A DNA stretch of 43,250 nucleotides, from NCBI RefSeq assembly GCF_010500955.1, contig NZ_QVMJ01000033.1, forward strand, positions 1 to 43,250. The letters run 5' to 3'. The notes under the pieces are model-generated. The model ran no database searches. It saw nothing but the letters and a program-made list of their open reading frames with translations, and was not told the DNA's origin. Source of the DNA: Bacteroides sp. 519 (GTDB lineage Bacteria; Bacteroidota; Bacteroidia; Bacteroidales; Bacteroidaceae). A program made the translations under genes and the position numbers. Positions 26,384 through 35,706 of this stretch are shown here, piece after piece. Each line of letters opens with the position of its first letter. The first letter of the stretch is position 1.

Positions 26384-26471
26384 GTAATACTTAGTCAAGC
26401 CTCTACAACTTTAAGGTTGCACGTAACTAAGTGATAAGACTAAAAGCCCGTTTCGACGGGCTTTGTTTTTT
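26384..26471 (+). ncRNA. Candidate small RNA divergent from the Abi HEPN gene
   Basis: About 88 bases from the predicted start to the end of the U tract. ACTTAGT (26389-26395) can pair with ACTAAGT (26426-26432), enclosing a hairpin with 5 bp and a UUAA loop (26406-26419). TTAGTC (26391-26396) can instead pair with GACTAA (26438-26443), so two folds compete. The RNA ends in a UUCG-capped terminator. It contains no start codon with a credible frame. Its place next to an Abi HEPN gene fits the AbiF-ncRNA toxin-antitoxin pairs. Ends are estimated. Confidence 0.65.
26442..26471 (+). terminator. UUCG-capped rho-independent terminator
   Basis: A 9-bp stem AAAGCCCGT / ACGGGCTTT closed by TTCG, followed by G and six T. 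It is a textbook terminator and fixes the 3' end of the candidate small RNA. Confidence 0.88.
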
Positions 26472-26527
26472 ATTTGAATATTGCTTTCTATCTTATCAAT
26501 AAAATTAGTAAACATTATATTTATCTT

Positions 26528-29032
26528 TCACAACTCCTCAAACAACCTGACATACTCCGTACCCAGCGTATCCTTATACTCAGCAGCAAAAGAGAGGTAT
26601 CTTTTCTTTGCCTCATCCTTCATTTTTAATTTTATAAATGAAGCAGTTATATAATGAAGCGCTTCTTCATTTAACGGATCAATGTTAAATATGGCTTCGC
26701 ACAAAGCAATGGTAGCATGATAGTTAGTTGCCGAAAACGATTTTTCCATATCCACAATGAGAACCGGTTCCAGTTTACGCTCTATATATTCCTTAAATTT
26801 ATCAAGCAAAGGAATATCAATAGATTTCAAAAACTTACCTCTGGATACAATTCTAATTAACTCTTGTGCATTATAATCGGGCGAATCAATGATTTCTAAA
26901 CATTTCAGGTAATCGCAATAACACTCTGTTGTTAAAATTATCTTGTAAAAACCTTTTTCGTGTACCAGTTTTATACCATCCAGTTCGCCAAGTATTTTAC
27001 GCAAGTTATTGAGTGTTACGCCTCGTGAGTTTTTTACTTTATCCTCTGGTTTGTTTGGCCATAACAGTTCACTTAGTTCCTGGGTAGTGATTCCGTTTTC
27101 CAAACTATATTGAAGTATAATAAAAAAAGCTTGCTTTAGTTTTGAACTGAGCATATACGTTATGTCTCGGTTGTTTCGGTCGCGAATAGAAAAGTTTCCA
27201 AACAGATATAAGGCATTGGCATGTTCTTGTTGTACCACTTCCTCGGTTTTCTCAATAACTTCCGGTTGAGCAGTTCCTTTTTCCTCTATGTTTTCTTTCT
27301 TCTTTTTTCTTGTATATCGCCATATTACAGCAGGTACACTTATTGCTAATGCTATTAACAATATCCAGTATAAAGATTTCTTCTCATTCTTCTGGTAAAA
27401 CAAAAGCCCCTCCATTGTAACCGGAGGATAAGAAAGACTGTATATCTTTGCTGTAGAACCGGTATCATCATAATCGAATTCCTGAACAATGGTGTATAGC
27501 TCGTTTGTACTCTTATTGTGATACAGATTGGCATGTGTGGTAATCTTCTCCGACACAATAGGGATTGAGTCGCCCAGTATTTCATAACTACCATCTTTGG
27601 TTGAGAAACGATATAGCTTCAACATGGATTTGGAGAAATGTTCGGGATAGCATAATGTGTAAAAAGAATCAGTATCTGTCATAACCATTCCCCGTACAGG
27701 AACCATATTCTCTTTTTTCCATGGAATGTTCCACAACCGGGTTATTTCCATTTTATTCAAATCTACCTTATATAATTCATAATAATAAACCCGGCCAACA
27801 CTTTGATCGCCCGATTCGTTACCCATGCCACCAAAGAGATAAAGTGTGTTTTCTCCTTCCACACTACCCAGCGAAGCAAAATAGCGGGGAGTTATGTTAT
27901 CTCCACTAAAGGTTAATAATTCCCAGTTGTTGGTTTCCAGATTAAATGAGTAGAAATGTTTGTTATACATTAAGTTACCAAATCCGCCAAAAATAATGTA
28001 ACGACGGTTTTGTTCATCGAAATAGCTGCTATGATGATGCAATTGAATGGGTAATAACTGTTTCGATACCGTTACCCAATCGTACGTGTTTAAATCCAGA
28101 TAAGCCATTGTAACATCTCCACTCAATAAATCGGAGACTTCGTATACATATATTCGCTTATTCTTCCTGTCAATAAAATTAGTACCCAACCTTAAATGCA
28201 CCGGACATTCGCTTACATATTTATGCGAGTATGTATCCTGTGTACGGACATTGTAAAAGGTAATGGAATCCTTATTGAGGTAATAAATTTCCTGCGTATC
28301 GGTATTTATATTCGATCCGGCAACTGTTTGTGATGAAAAAGCCACATCCGAAAGTTTCCAGTAATAAGCATTATTTATAAGCCATATAGGATTAATGACA
28401 TGCCCCATTGCTTTTTTATGCGAATCATGAACAACATCTCCTTCGTTCTCGTTCAACGGAAAGGAATATGTTTTTTGGTTATCACCGATTTTCAGATTCC
28501 GTAAACAAAAGGTTGGTACATCAATAACATGTTCGCTACGTCCAAAATAGATTTGTGGTTTCCATTTGTCTTTCAATAATAACCCGCCGGCAGTAAAAAC
28601 ATCTTCATTAATAGAAAATGTAACCGAATCTGTAATCAGGTCGAAATCCAAAGACATGTTTATCCATTGGTTTTTGTATAACTTCTCCTTATTAATAAGT
28701 GCAGTGATAAGTACATCTCTACCTTCATGGTTTAGTCTGAACAGTGTTTCGTGTCCCTGGTCATTATACAATATATTATAGGTAGTGTTGGCCTCTTCAT
28801 TTTTTATGCGAAGAATATATCCAATACTAAATGCATTGCTGATGCTCATAGGTGCAACCTGAAAACTAAGTGTTAATCTTTCTTTGAACACCGGTGTTGC
28901 ATCACTAAATACATTGTAGGAAGATCTGTTGTCTATAAAATAGTCGTTTCCCTGTATTTTAAGCCCTTGCGAAAAAAGCTGTAAAGGAATATAGAAAAGA
29001 TATATAAATATTATGATTGGATGTGATTTCAT
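26528..29032 (-). CDS. Membrane-anchored regulator: LamG-like + Kelch-like exterior, SARP-like DNA-binding interior
   Basis: About 834 residues from the MKSHPIIIFIYL start, which begins a signal sequence; the frame extends 21 codons further up but without sense. Outside: a LamG/concanavalin-like domain (about 20-205) and a Kelch-like propeller (about 215-540: DEQNRRYIIFGGFGN, ENTLYLFGGMGNESG). One membrane span near 553-572 is followed by a lysine-rich stop (RYTRKKKK). Inside: a winged helix of the OmpR/SARP kind (about 602-690: FGNFSIRDR, TTQELSELLWP) and a BTAD-like helical domain to the C-terminus. It would sense a glycan outside and bind DNA directly, with no kinase step. It is divergent from the GH92 gene, whose upstream region has phased repeats that suit such a domain. 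Confidence 0.8.
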   Translation of the reverse strand: MKSHPIIIFIYLFYIPLQLFSQGLKIQGNDYFIDNRSSYNVFSDATPVFKERLTLSFQVAPMSISNAFSIGYILRIKNEEANTTYNILYNDQGHETLFRLNHEGRDVLITALINKEKLYKNQWINMSLDFDLITDSVTFSINEDVFTAGGLLLKDKWKPQIYFGRSEHVIDVPTFCLRNLKIGDNQKTYSFPLNENEGDVVHDSHKKAMGHVINPIWLINNAYYWKLSDVAFSSQTVAGSNINTDTQEIYYLNKDSITFYNVRTQDTYSHKYVSECPVHLRLGTNFIDRKNKRIYVYEVSDLLSGDVTMAYLDLNTYDWVTVSKQLLPIQLHHHSSYFDEQNRRYIIFGGFGNLMYNKHFYSFNLETNNWELLTFSGDNITPRYFASLGSVEGENTLYLFGGMGNESGDQSVGRVYYYELYKVDLNKMEITRLWNIPWKKENMVPVRGMVMTDTDSFYTLCYPEHFSKSMLKLYRFSTKDGSYEILGDSIPIVSEKITTHANLYHNKSTNELYTIVQEFDYDDTGSTAKIYSLSYPPVTMEGLLFYQKNEKKSLYWILLIALAISVPAVIWRYTRKKKKENIEEKGTAQPEVIEKTEEVVQQEHANALYLFGNFSIRDRNNRDITYMLSSKLKQAFFIILQYSLENGITTQELSELLWPNKPEDKVKNSRGVTLNNLRKILGELDGIKLVHEKGFYKIILTTECYCDYLKCLEIIDSPDYNAQELIRIVSRGKFLKSIDIPLLDKFKEYIERKLEPVLIVDMEKSFSATNYHATIALCEAIFNIDPLNEEALHYITASFIKLKMKDEAKKRYLSFAAEYKDTLGTEYVRLFEEL

Positions 29033-29055
29033 ATGTTTATAACAAAGTAGAAATG

Positions 29056-29087
29056 CAAAAATACGAATACAGAAGTGATTGCGAAAG
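29056..29087 (-). promoter_or_regulatory. Promoter of the Kelch-SARP regulator gene
   Basis: Minus-strand TATTTTTG (29056-29063) fits TAnnTTTG and has TTTC about 20 bases upstream in place of TTTG. It lies 24 bases before the chosen start codon. Confidence 0.45.
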
Positions 29088-29137
29088 TTTTTCAAAGGAA
29101 AAAATGATTTAACAACATCTTATTTATGTTGATGATT

Positions 29138-29237
29138 TTTTGAAACGCTGAGTTACGCTAAGTTACGCGGAGTTTTAGTTTCCTGCGGCATCGAAATAAA
29201 AACTCCGCGTAACTCCGCGTAACTTAGCGTTTCAAAA
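29138..29237. repeat. 39-bp inverted repeat with conserved loop (copy 1)
   Basis: Arms 29138-29176 and 29199-29237 pair with three mismatches. The 22-base loop contains CCTGCGGCATCG, which is found inverted in the loop of the palindrome at 35707-35805. It separates the divergent regulator and GH92 promoters. Confidence 0.85.
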
Positions 29238-29274
29238 CCTAAAATAAGGTGGTTAATAACTTTCTACAGCTCTA

Positions 29275-29314
29275 TAACCCGGAATTAACCCCAAAATAAC
29301 CCATTGTTTAACCT
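29275..29314. promoter_or_regulatory. Four TAACCC/T repeats at 11-12 bp spacing: candidate SARP-type operator
   Basis: TAACCC at 29275, 29286 and 29297 and TAACCT at 29309, i.e. steps of 11, 11 and 12 bp. SARP-family and OmpR-like winged helices bind direct repeats with 11-bp spacing just upstream of the promoter. The repeats lie 73-112 bp before the GH92 start codon and face the gene for a SARP-like regulator. The -7 box is not obvious (TACATCTTTA near 29321). Confidence 0.55.
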
Positions 29315-29386
29315 CCATTAATACATCTTTACCAGTGGAAACCACAAATACATTTCAATTAATCTAACTTAAAACTTTTTGTACCA

Positions 29387-31660
29387 ATGAGAAAAAACTT
29401 AATTTTCTGTTTATGCTGTATTTTCAGCTTTGCTGTATATGCAACAGAAGAACCAGTTGATTATGTAAACCCTTTGGTGGGAACACAATCTAAACATTCG
29501 CTTTCAACCGGAAACACATATCCGGCTATTGCCCGTCCCTGGGGAATGAATTTCTGGACACCACAAACCGGTGAAATGGGAAATGGATGGGCGTACACAT
29601 ACAATTCCGATAAAATACGTGGTTTTAAGCAAACACACCAGCCCAGCCCATGGATGAACGACTATGGCCAGTTTAGCATTATGCCTGTTACTGGTAAAGC
29701 TGTGTTTAATCAAGACGAGCGTGCAAGCTGGTTTTCGCATAAAGCAGAAATTGCTAAACCATACTATTATAAAGTATACTTGGCCGATCATGATGTTGTT
29801 ACCGAATTAACCCCTACCGAACGGGCAGTTATGTTCCGGTTTACTTTCCCCGAAAACAAAAACTCGTATGTGGTAGTTGATGCGTTTGACAAAGGCTCAT
29901 ACATAAAAATAATACCCGAAGAGAACAAGATTATAGGTTATACTACAAGAAACTCGGGTGGAGTGCCCGAGAATTTCAAGAACTATTTTGTGATTGTATT
30001 CGATAAGAAGTTCACTTACACAGCATCTGTAGCCAACCAGATTATTACAGAAAACAGTTTAGAAAGCAAATCCGATCATGCCGGCGGTATTATTGGTTTC
30101 AGCACAAAGAAAGGAGAACTTGTTCATGCGCGTATAGCATCTTCTTTTATCAGTTATGAACAAGCAGAAAGAAATTTAGGTGAATTAGGTAAAGATTGTT
30201 TTGATGAGGTTGCTCAAAAAGGCAGGAATGAATGGAATAAAGTTTTAGGTAAAATCAAAGTGCAAGATGACAATATAGATAATTTGCGTACATTCTATTC
30301 CTGCCTTTATCGCTCGGTATTATTCCCTCGTAGTTTTCACGAGATTGATGCAGCCGGAAAAGTAATGCACTACAGCCCTTATAATGGCGAGGTATTACCC
30401 GGATACATGTTTACCGATACCGGATTTTGGGATACCTTCCGTTGTCTGTTCCCATTTTTGAATCTGGTATATCCTTCTATGAATGTTAAAATGCAGGAAG
30501 GATTGGTTAATACTTATAAGGAAAGCGGATTCCTGCCCGAATGGGCCAGTCCTGGCCACCGTGGTTGTATGGTTGGTAATAACTCGGCCTCGGTAGTAGC
30601 CGATGCTTGGTTAAAAGGGCTACGCGGATACGACATTGAAACATTGTGGGAGGCTGTGAAACACGGAGCAAATGCTGTACACCCTACTGTAAGTTCAACC
30701 GGACGTTTGGGATACGATTATTACAATAAATTGGGTTATGTGCCTTACGATGTTGATATTAATGAGAATGCAGCCCGTACATTGGAGTATGCTTACGACG
30801 ACTGGTGCATCTATAAACTGGGACAAGCACTTGGCAAACCTAAAAAAGAAATAGATATTTATGCCAAAAGGGCAATGAACTACAAAAACCTGTACGATGC
30901 CGAACATAAATTGATGAGAGGTAAAAATGCAGATGGTAAATTCCAGTCGCCTTTTAATCCGTTGAAGTGGGGCGATGCCTTTACCGAAGGCAATAGCTGG
31001 CATTATTCATGGTCGGTATTCCACGACCCACAAGGATTAATTAACCTGATGGGCGGCCAAAAAGAGTTTAATGTAATGATGGACTCGGTATTCAATGTAC
31101 CTCCTTTGTTCGATGAGAGTTATTATGGAAGCGTTATTCATGAAATACGTGAGATGCAAATCATGAATATGGGTAACTATGCACATGGTAATCAGCCAAT
31201 TCAACACATGATATATTTCTATAATTATTCGGGCGAACCCTGGAAAGCCCAATACCGGATTCGTGAAGTTATGGATAAGTTATACACTCCTTACCCCGAC
31301 GGATATTGTGGTGATGAAGATAACGGACAAACTTCTGCATGGTATGTGTTTTCTGCCATGGGATTCTATCCGGTATGTCCCGGAACCGATGAGTATGTTT
31401 TGGGAACCCCTTTATTTAAAAATATGACTGTAGAGTTGGAAAACGGGAAAACCTTAACCCTGAAGGCTCCTGCTAACAACAAAGAAAACTGGTATATTAA
31501 AGGCGTGAAGGTAAACGGAACGTCTTACACAAAAAACTATCTTACGCATGAAATCCTGTCAAACGGAGGAGTGATTGAGTTTGAAATGTCTTCCATTCCA
31601 AATAAAGAAAGAGGCACCAGGAATGAAGATGCTCCTTATTCATTCTCTGTGCGTAAATAG
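29387..31660 (+). CDS. GH92 alpha-mannosidase, probably alpha-1,2-specific
   Basis: 757 residues with a signal peptide cleaved near VYATEE. The N-terminal beta-sandwich shows VNPLVGT and TYPAIARPWGM; the C-terminal (alpha/alpha)6 part shows FTEGNSWHYSW, YAHGNQPIQHM and DEDNGQTSAWYVFSAMGFYPV. Compared by memory with BT3990, the catalytic acid would be E534, the bases D643/D645 and the alpha-1,2 recognition residues W89 and H585-E586; every one is offset by a single position, which makes the assignment persuasive. GH92 enzymes are calcium-dependent exo-mannosidases acting in the periplasm or at the surface. It is the first of four plus-strand genes. Confidence 0.93.
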   Translation: MRKNLIFCLCCIFSFAVYATEEPVDYVNPLVGTQSKHSLSTGNTYPAIARPWGMNFWTPQTGEMGNGWAYTYNSDKIRGFKQTHQPSPWMNDYGQFSIMPVTGKAVFNQDERASWFSHKAEIAKPYYYKVYLADHDVVTELTPTERAVMFRFTFPENKNSYVVVDAFDKGSYIKIIPEENKIIGYTTRNSGGVPENFKNYFVIVFDKKFTYTASVANQIITENSLESKSDHAGGIIGFSTKKGELVHARIASSFISYEQAERNLGELGKDCFDEVAQKGRNEWNKVLGKIKVQDDNIDNLRTFYSCLYRSVLFPRSFHEIDAAGKVMHYSPYNGEVLPGYMFTDTGFWDTFRCLFPFLNLVYPSMNVKMQEGLVNTYKESGFLPEWASPGHRGCMVGNNSASVVADAWLKGLRGYDIETLWEAVKHGANAVHPTVSSTGRLGYDYYNKLGYVPYDVDINENAARTLEYAYDDWCIYKLGQALGKPKKEIDIYAKRAMNYKNLYDAEHKLMRGKNADGKFQSPFNPLKWGDAFTEGNSWHYSWSVFHDPQGLINLMGGQKEFNVMMDSVFNVPPLFDESYYGSVIHEIREMQIMNMGNYAHGNQPIQHMIYFYNYSGEPWKAQYRIREVMDKLYTPYPDGYCGDEDNGQTSAWYVFSAMGFYPVCPGTDEYVLGTPLFKNMTVELENGKTLTLKAPANNKENWYIKGVKVNGTSYTKNYLTHEILSNGGVIEFEMSSIPNKERGTRNEDAPYSFSVRK

Positions 31661-31680
31661 CTACTCTTCTGTATGGTTCT

Positions 31681-31704
31681 CCTCTCTCATTAAAAAGAGA
31701 GAGG
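31681..31704. repeat. Short hairpin between GH92 and GH76 genes
   Basis: CCTCTCTC (31681-31688) pairs with GAGAGAGG (31697-31704) around an AT-rich loop of 8. No T tract follows, so it is a processing or stability hairpin rather than a clear terminator. Confidence 0.55.
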
Positions 31705-31744
31705 GGGCTCCATGCGGATAGAAACCCCTTAAATTATTAATGTA

Positions 31745-33178
31745 ATGAAAACAATTATACTCTGTTGCTTATTAACAGCAATAAGCCTGTGTGGATGTTC
31801 GGATAATAAATCGTCTCAGCCAACCGAACAGGCAGTGCGTAATATGATGCGGGCTATAGAACTAACAGATAAAGCTATACCTGCTTATTTTCAGGAAAAC
31901 ATGAAGATGGCACGGTTTTATAATCCCTATACCAAAACCCGTTCCGAAGAAACCGGTAGCATTTGGATGTATACCAGCTCCATAGAAACCGTAAATGCCA
32001 TTCTGCATGGATTGAAAGCCCTTAAAGAGAATGGGCAAGCCGATCTTTACAACCAACATTTTGAACGTTATACCCAATTACTGGAGAAACTGCATACCCA
32101 TGCGGCCTATTATCTGGGAACCTTTAACCTGGTATCGTTTACACAAACCAAAGAATGGACAGTGTATGGAGTAAACAGAGGTGCAGCAAAAGGTACAGCC
32201 AAAGTAGAGGGTATAGAAAACGTATACGATGACCAGCAATGGCTGGCTCGCGAGTTACTGGAAGCCTACAAACTTACCAATAACCGTGCTTACCTTACAG
32301 AAGCCGAATATCTTACCGAATATGTACTCGACGGATGGGACTGTGTTCCTGATGAAAACGGAAACGAATATGGTGGTATTCCGTGGGGGCCTGGTTATGT
32401 AACCAAACACTCGTGTAGCAACGGTCCTATGGTAAGCCCATTGGTATGGTTGCACGAACTTTACAAAGATAAAAACGATGAAATAACCTACCGCTACATT
32501 GATACGGACAAAAGTCGTAAAACAACCACTGTAAAAAAGAGCGACTACTATCTGGAATTTGCAAAGAAGATATACAATTGGCAGAAAACGCATTTATTGC
32601 TTCCCAATGGTGTGTACGATGATATGATGGGCGGTTGCGATCCGGATTGCACCATTACTTACGAAGAAATAAATGGAGTAACTTATAAAAAACACATTGA
32701 TTTGCGCAATAGTGTTGGTCCGCCTATCACGTATAATAGCGGAACAATGTTATCGGGTGCTGCCGATCTTTACCGGGTAATCGGCGAAAACAAATATCTG
32801 GAAGATGCCCAACAACTAACCGAAGCCAGTTTCTCTTATTTTGCCAAACCAGGAAAAACCGTACCCGGGTACTATACATACGATATTTCCGGATTTCGCA
32901 ATTGGTTTAACGGTGTGCTTATGCGTGGATACGTAGATGTTTACCCAGCATACAAAAATGCTTCGGTTTGCATTGAAAGTTTTCAGAAAAACCTGGATTA
33001 TGGATACGATAACTATCTTTACGAAGGTTTGCTTCCTACAGATTTACTGGGCGGATGGAATGAAGATAACTCTAAAAACAGCGTAGAAGGTATGTTTACG
33101 TTTGCCTTTGCGGCAGGTTATGCTGTATTGGCAAGATATGAAATGGAAAAATTAATCATAAACTCAACAACAAAATGA
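31745..33178 (+). CDS. GH76 alpha-1,6-mannanase-like lipoprotein
   Basis: 477 residues. The N-terminus has a lipobox (SLCGC). The protein is an (alpha/alpha)6 barrel with the GH76 hallmark: an Asp-Asp pair, D162-D163, in VYDDQQW, the place of the catalytic pair in this family. Other family features are EYLTEYVLDGWD, YGGIPWGPG, ITYNSGTMLSGAADLY and FRNWFNGVLMRGY. Members are endo-alpha-1,6-mannanases acting on fungal mannan backbones or on bacterial mannolipids. Next to an alpha-1,2-mannosidase this suggests removal of mannan side chains followed by backbone cutting. The stop codon overlaps the next start (ATGA), so translation is coupled. Confidence 0.92.
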   Translation: MKTIILCCLLTAISLCGCSDNKSSQPTEQAVRNMMRAIELTDKAIPAYFQENMKMARFYNPYTKTRSEETGSIWMYTSSIETVNAILHGLKALKENGQADLYNQHFERYTQLLEKLHTHAAYYLGTFNLVSFTQTKEWTVYGVNRGAAKGTAKVEGIENVYDDQQWLARELLEAYKLTNNRAYLTEAEYLTEYVLDGWDCVPDENGNEYGGIPWGPGYVTKHSCSNGPMVSPLVWLHELYKDKNDEITYRYIDTDKSRKTTTVKKSDYYLEFAKKIYNWQKTHLLLPNGVYDDMMGGCDPDCTITYEEINGVTYKKHIDLRNSVGPPITYNSGTMLSGAADLYRVIGENKYLEDAQQLTEASFSYFAKPGKTVPGYYTYDISGFRNWFNGVLMRGYVDVYPAYKNASVCIESFQKNLDYGYDNYLYEGLLPTDLLGGWNEDNSKNSVEGMFTFAFAAGYAVLARYEMEKLIINSTTK

Positions 33179-35703
33179 GAAAACAATCGTTCAAAAAACT
33201 GCTTCCTTTGATGGCAGGATGTATGCTCTTTGCAGGATGTACATCCGAAAACATGGCCTATCAACCTTCGGTAGAAGTTGATCTCCGTGCACCTGCCTAT
33301 CCGCTTATTACTATTGACCCTTATACAAGCGGATGGTCATTTACCGACAATCTTTATGATGCCCCTATTCATCACTGGACCGGACAAAACCAACAAATGA
33401 TTGGTGTAATCCGGGTAGATGGTGAAAACTATCGTTTTATGGGTGAAGAACAGGTACCCATGCAAATGATTGTACCTACTTATGAAAAAGAAAACTGGAA
33501 CGCACGTTATACAACACAAAAGCCGGATGTTGATTGGACAGCCGAAAACTACGATGCTTCATCGTGGTTGGAAGGAAAAGGTTCGTTCGGATCGGAAGGA
33601 AGATTAAAGGCTATTACAAGCTGGACAACTCCTGATATCTGGGTGCGCCGTGAAGTAAACATTGATGCCGATGTGTTGAACCGCGACCTCTTTATTGAAT
33701 ATTCGCACGATGATGGTGTAGAAATCTATATCAACGGATATCAAATTATTAACACCGGAAACTCTGCACGGGCAGATGTTATGCAACGCATTCCCGATGA
33801 AGCTAAAAAGCACATACGTCCGGGAAAAAATATTATTGCAGCACATTGTAATGACGGTGGTGGCGAAAGCTACCTTGATTTTGGTATCTGGATGCGCAAA
33901 GATAATGAACAGAAGTTTACCCAAACAGCACGTCAAACCAATGTAAATGTGTTGCCCACACGTACATTCTATACTTTCGAAGCCGGTGGTGTTCAACTGG
34001 ATGTAATTTTTACAGCACCTTTGTTAATGGACAACCTCGACCTCATGACACGTCCTGTTAATTACATTACTTATCAGGTAAAAGCTACCGATGGTAAAAC
34101 ACACGATGTTGCTGTTTATATCGAAGGTTCTCCTCAATGGGCACAGGATGTAATACACCAACCTATACAGAGTGAAATGGTGGCCGACAACAATTTGCAT
34201 TTGCTTAAATCGGGTACTAAAACACAACAGATACTTGGCAAATCGGGCGATAATACCCGCATAGACTGGGGATATGTTTATTTCGCTGCTCCTAAACAAA
34301 GCAATATTACATCTGCTATCGGCATTGCTTCGGATGTGCAAAACCAATTTCTACAGAATGGTAGCCTTGGTAACACCTATAGTCCAAGTGCTAAGGGCGA
34401 CTTGACCGAAAACCTCGAAGCGTTGTCTATTGCACACAACTTGGGTAAAGTAGGTGCCGATTATTCTACAGGATATGTAATGTTGGCGTATGATGATATT
34501 TACTCGATACAATATTTCGGAGATAACCTGCGTCCATATTGGAACCGCAACGGTAATCAAACAATCACCAGTCAGATTACAGCAGCCGTAAACGAATATG
34601 GTGCAATAATGAAAAAATGTGCCGACTTTGATGCCGAATTAATGAAAGAAGCACTTGCTGCCGGTGGCAAAGAATACGCCGAGTTATGTGCACTTGCTTA
34701 TCGTCAGGCCATTTCAGCACACAAACTGGTACAGGCTCCTAATGGCGATCTGTTATGGTTATCGAAAGAAAATTTCAGTAACGGCTCTATCGGTACAGTA
34801 GATGTTACTTATCCTTCTGCTCCATTATTCTTATATTATAATACAGAACTAGCAAAAGGATTGCTTAATCACATATTCTATTATAGCGAAAGTGGCAAAT
34901 GGAACAAACCTTTCCCTGCTCATGATGTAGGTACCTATCCTTTGGCTAACGGACAAACTTATGGTGGTGATATGCCTGTTGAGGAAGGTGGAAATATGTT
35001 GGCCCTTACCGCAGCAATAGCAGCCATGGAAGGCAATGCCGACTATGCTGCCAAACATTGGGATGTGCTTACTATATGGACCGACTATTTGGTTGAAAAA
35101 GGACTAGACCCTGAAAATCAGTTATGTACCGACGACTTTGCCGGGCATTTTGCTCACAACATAAACCTATCGGTTAAAGCAATCATGGGTATTGCTTCTT
35201 ATGGTTACCTTGCTGATATGTTGGGTAAAAAAGATGTTGCAGAAAAATATACCAATAAGGCTAAAGAAATGGCTCAGGAATGGATGAAGATGGCCAACGA
35301 TGGCGATCATTACCGCCTTACATTTGATAAACCGGGCACATGGAGCCAGAAGTATAACCTGATATGGAACAAGTTGTTGAAATACAATGTATTCCCTGAA
35401 TCTGTGGCACAAAAGGAAATAGCTTACTATCTGACAAAACAGAATCAATATGGCCTTCCGCTTGACAGTCGCCGTAACTATACTAAATCCGACTGGATTA
35501 TATGGACAGCTACACTTGTTGATGATGATGCTACTTTCAAGAAGTTTATCACTCCAATATATAATTTCTATAACGAAACAACCGACCGCGTTCCAATGAG
35601 CGACTGGTATAATACCGACAACAAAACGCATGTTGGATTCCAGGCCCGTTCGGTAGTTGGTGGATATTATATTAAGATGTTGGAGAAAAAGTTAGGTAAA
35701 TAA
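33175..35703 (+). CDS. DUF4965/DUF1793 glutaminase-A-like lipoprotein, paralogue 1
   Basis: 842 residues with a lipobox (LFAGC22). The order of parts is: N-terminal DUF4964-like strand region (VDLRAPAYPLITIDPYTSGW), an inserted jelly-roll of about 108-245 (DASSWLEGKGSFG, YSHDDGVEIYING, GKNIIAAHC) resembling GH2/PA14 carbohydrate-binding folds, a DUF5127-like beta part, and a helical (alpha/alpha)6-type domain with AHDVGTYP (H583, D584) and DMPVEEGGNM (E603, E604). The family is named after fungal glutaminase A, but in Bacteroidales loci its substrate is unproven. Coupling to the GH76 gene by a 4-base overlap argues for a role in glycan breakdown. Confidence 0.85.
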   Translation: MRKQSFKKLLPLMAGCMLFAGCTSENMAYQPSVEVDLRAPAYPLITIDPYTSGWSFTDNLYDAPIHHWTGQNQQMIGVIRVDGENYRFMGEEQVPMQMIVPTYEKENWNARYTTQKPDVDWTAENYDASSWLEGKGSFGSEGRLKAITSWTTPDIWVRREVNIDADVLNRDLFIEYSHDDGVEIYINGYQIINTGNSARADVMQRIPDEAKKHIRPGKNIIAAHCNDGGGESYLDFGIWMRKDNEQKFTQTARQTNVNVLPTRTFYTFEAGGVQLDVIFTAPLLMDNLDLMTRPVNYITYQVKATDGKTHDVAVYIEGSPQWAQDVIHQPIQSEMVADNNLHLLKSGTKTQQILGKSGDNTRIDWGYVYFAAPKQSNITSAIGIASDVQNQFLQNGSLGNTYSPSAKGDLTENLEALSIAHNLGKVGADYSTGYVMLAYDDIYSIQYFGDNLRPYWNRNGNQTITSQITAAVNEYGAIMKKCADFDAELMKEALAAGGKEYAELCALAYRQAISAHKLVQAPNGDLLWLSKENFSNGSIGTVDVTYPSAPLFLYYNTELAKGLLNHIFYYSESGKWNKPFPAHDVGTYPLANGQTYGGDMPVEEGGNMLALTAAIAAMEGNADYAAKHWDVLTIWTDYLVEKGLDPENQLCTDDFAGHFAHNINLSVKAIMGIASYGYLADMLGKKDVAEKYTNKAKEMAQEWMKMANDGDHYRLTFDKPGTWSQKYNLIWNKLLKYNVFPESVAQKEIAYYLTKQNQYGLPLDSRRNYTKSDWIIWTATLVDDDATFKKFITPIYNFYNETTDRVPMSDWYNTDNKTHVGFQARSVVGGYYIKMLEKKLGK

Positions 35704-35706
35704 GAT

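Noticed and set aside
31181..31200. Loss of the catalytic acid in GH92 because of HGNQP instead of HGNEP
   Set aside because: The acid corresponds to E534 in FTEGNSW, which is present; the Q603 site is a different position, so a phosphodiester-specific enzyme is not supported.
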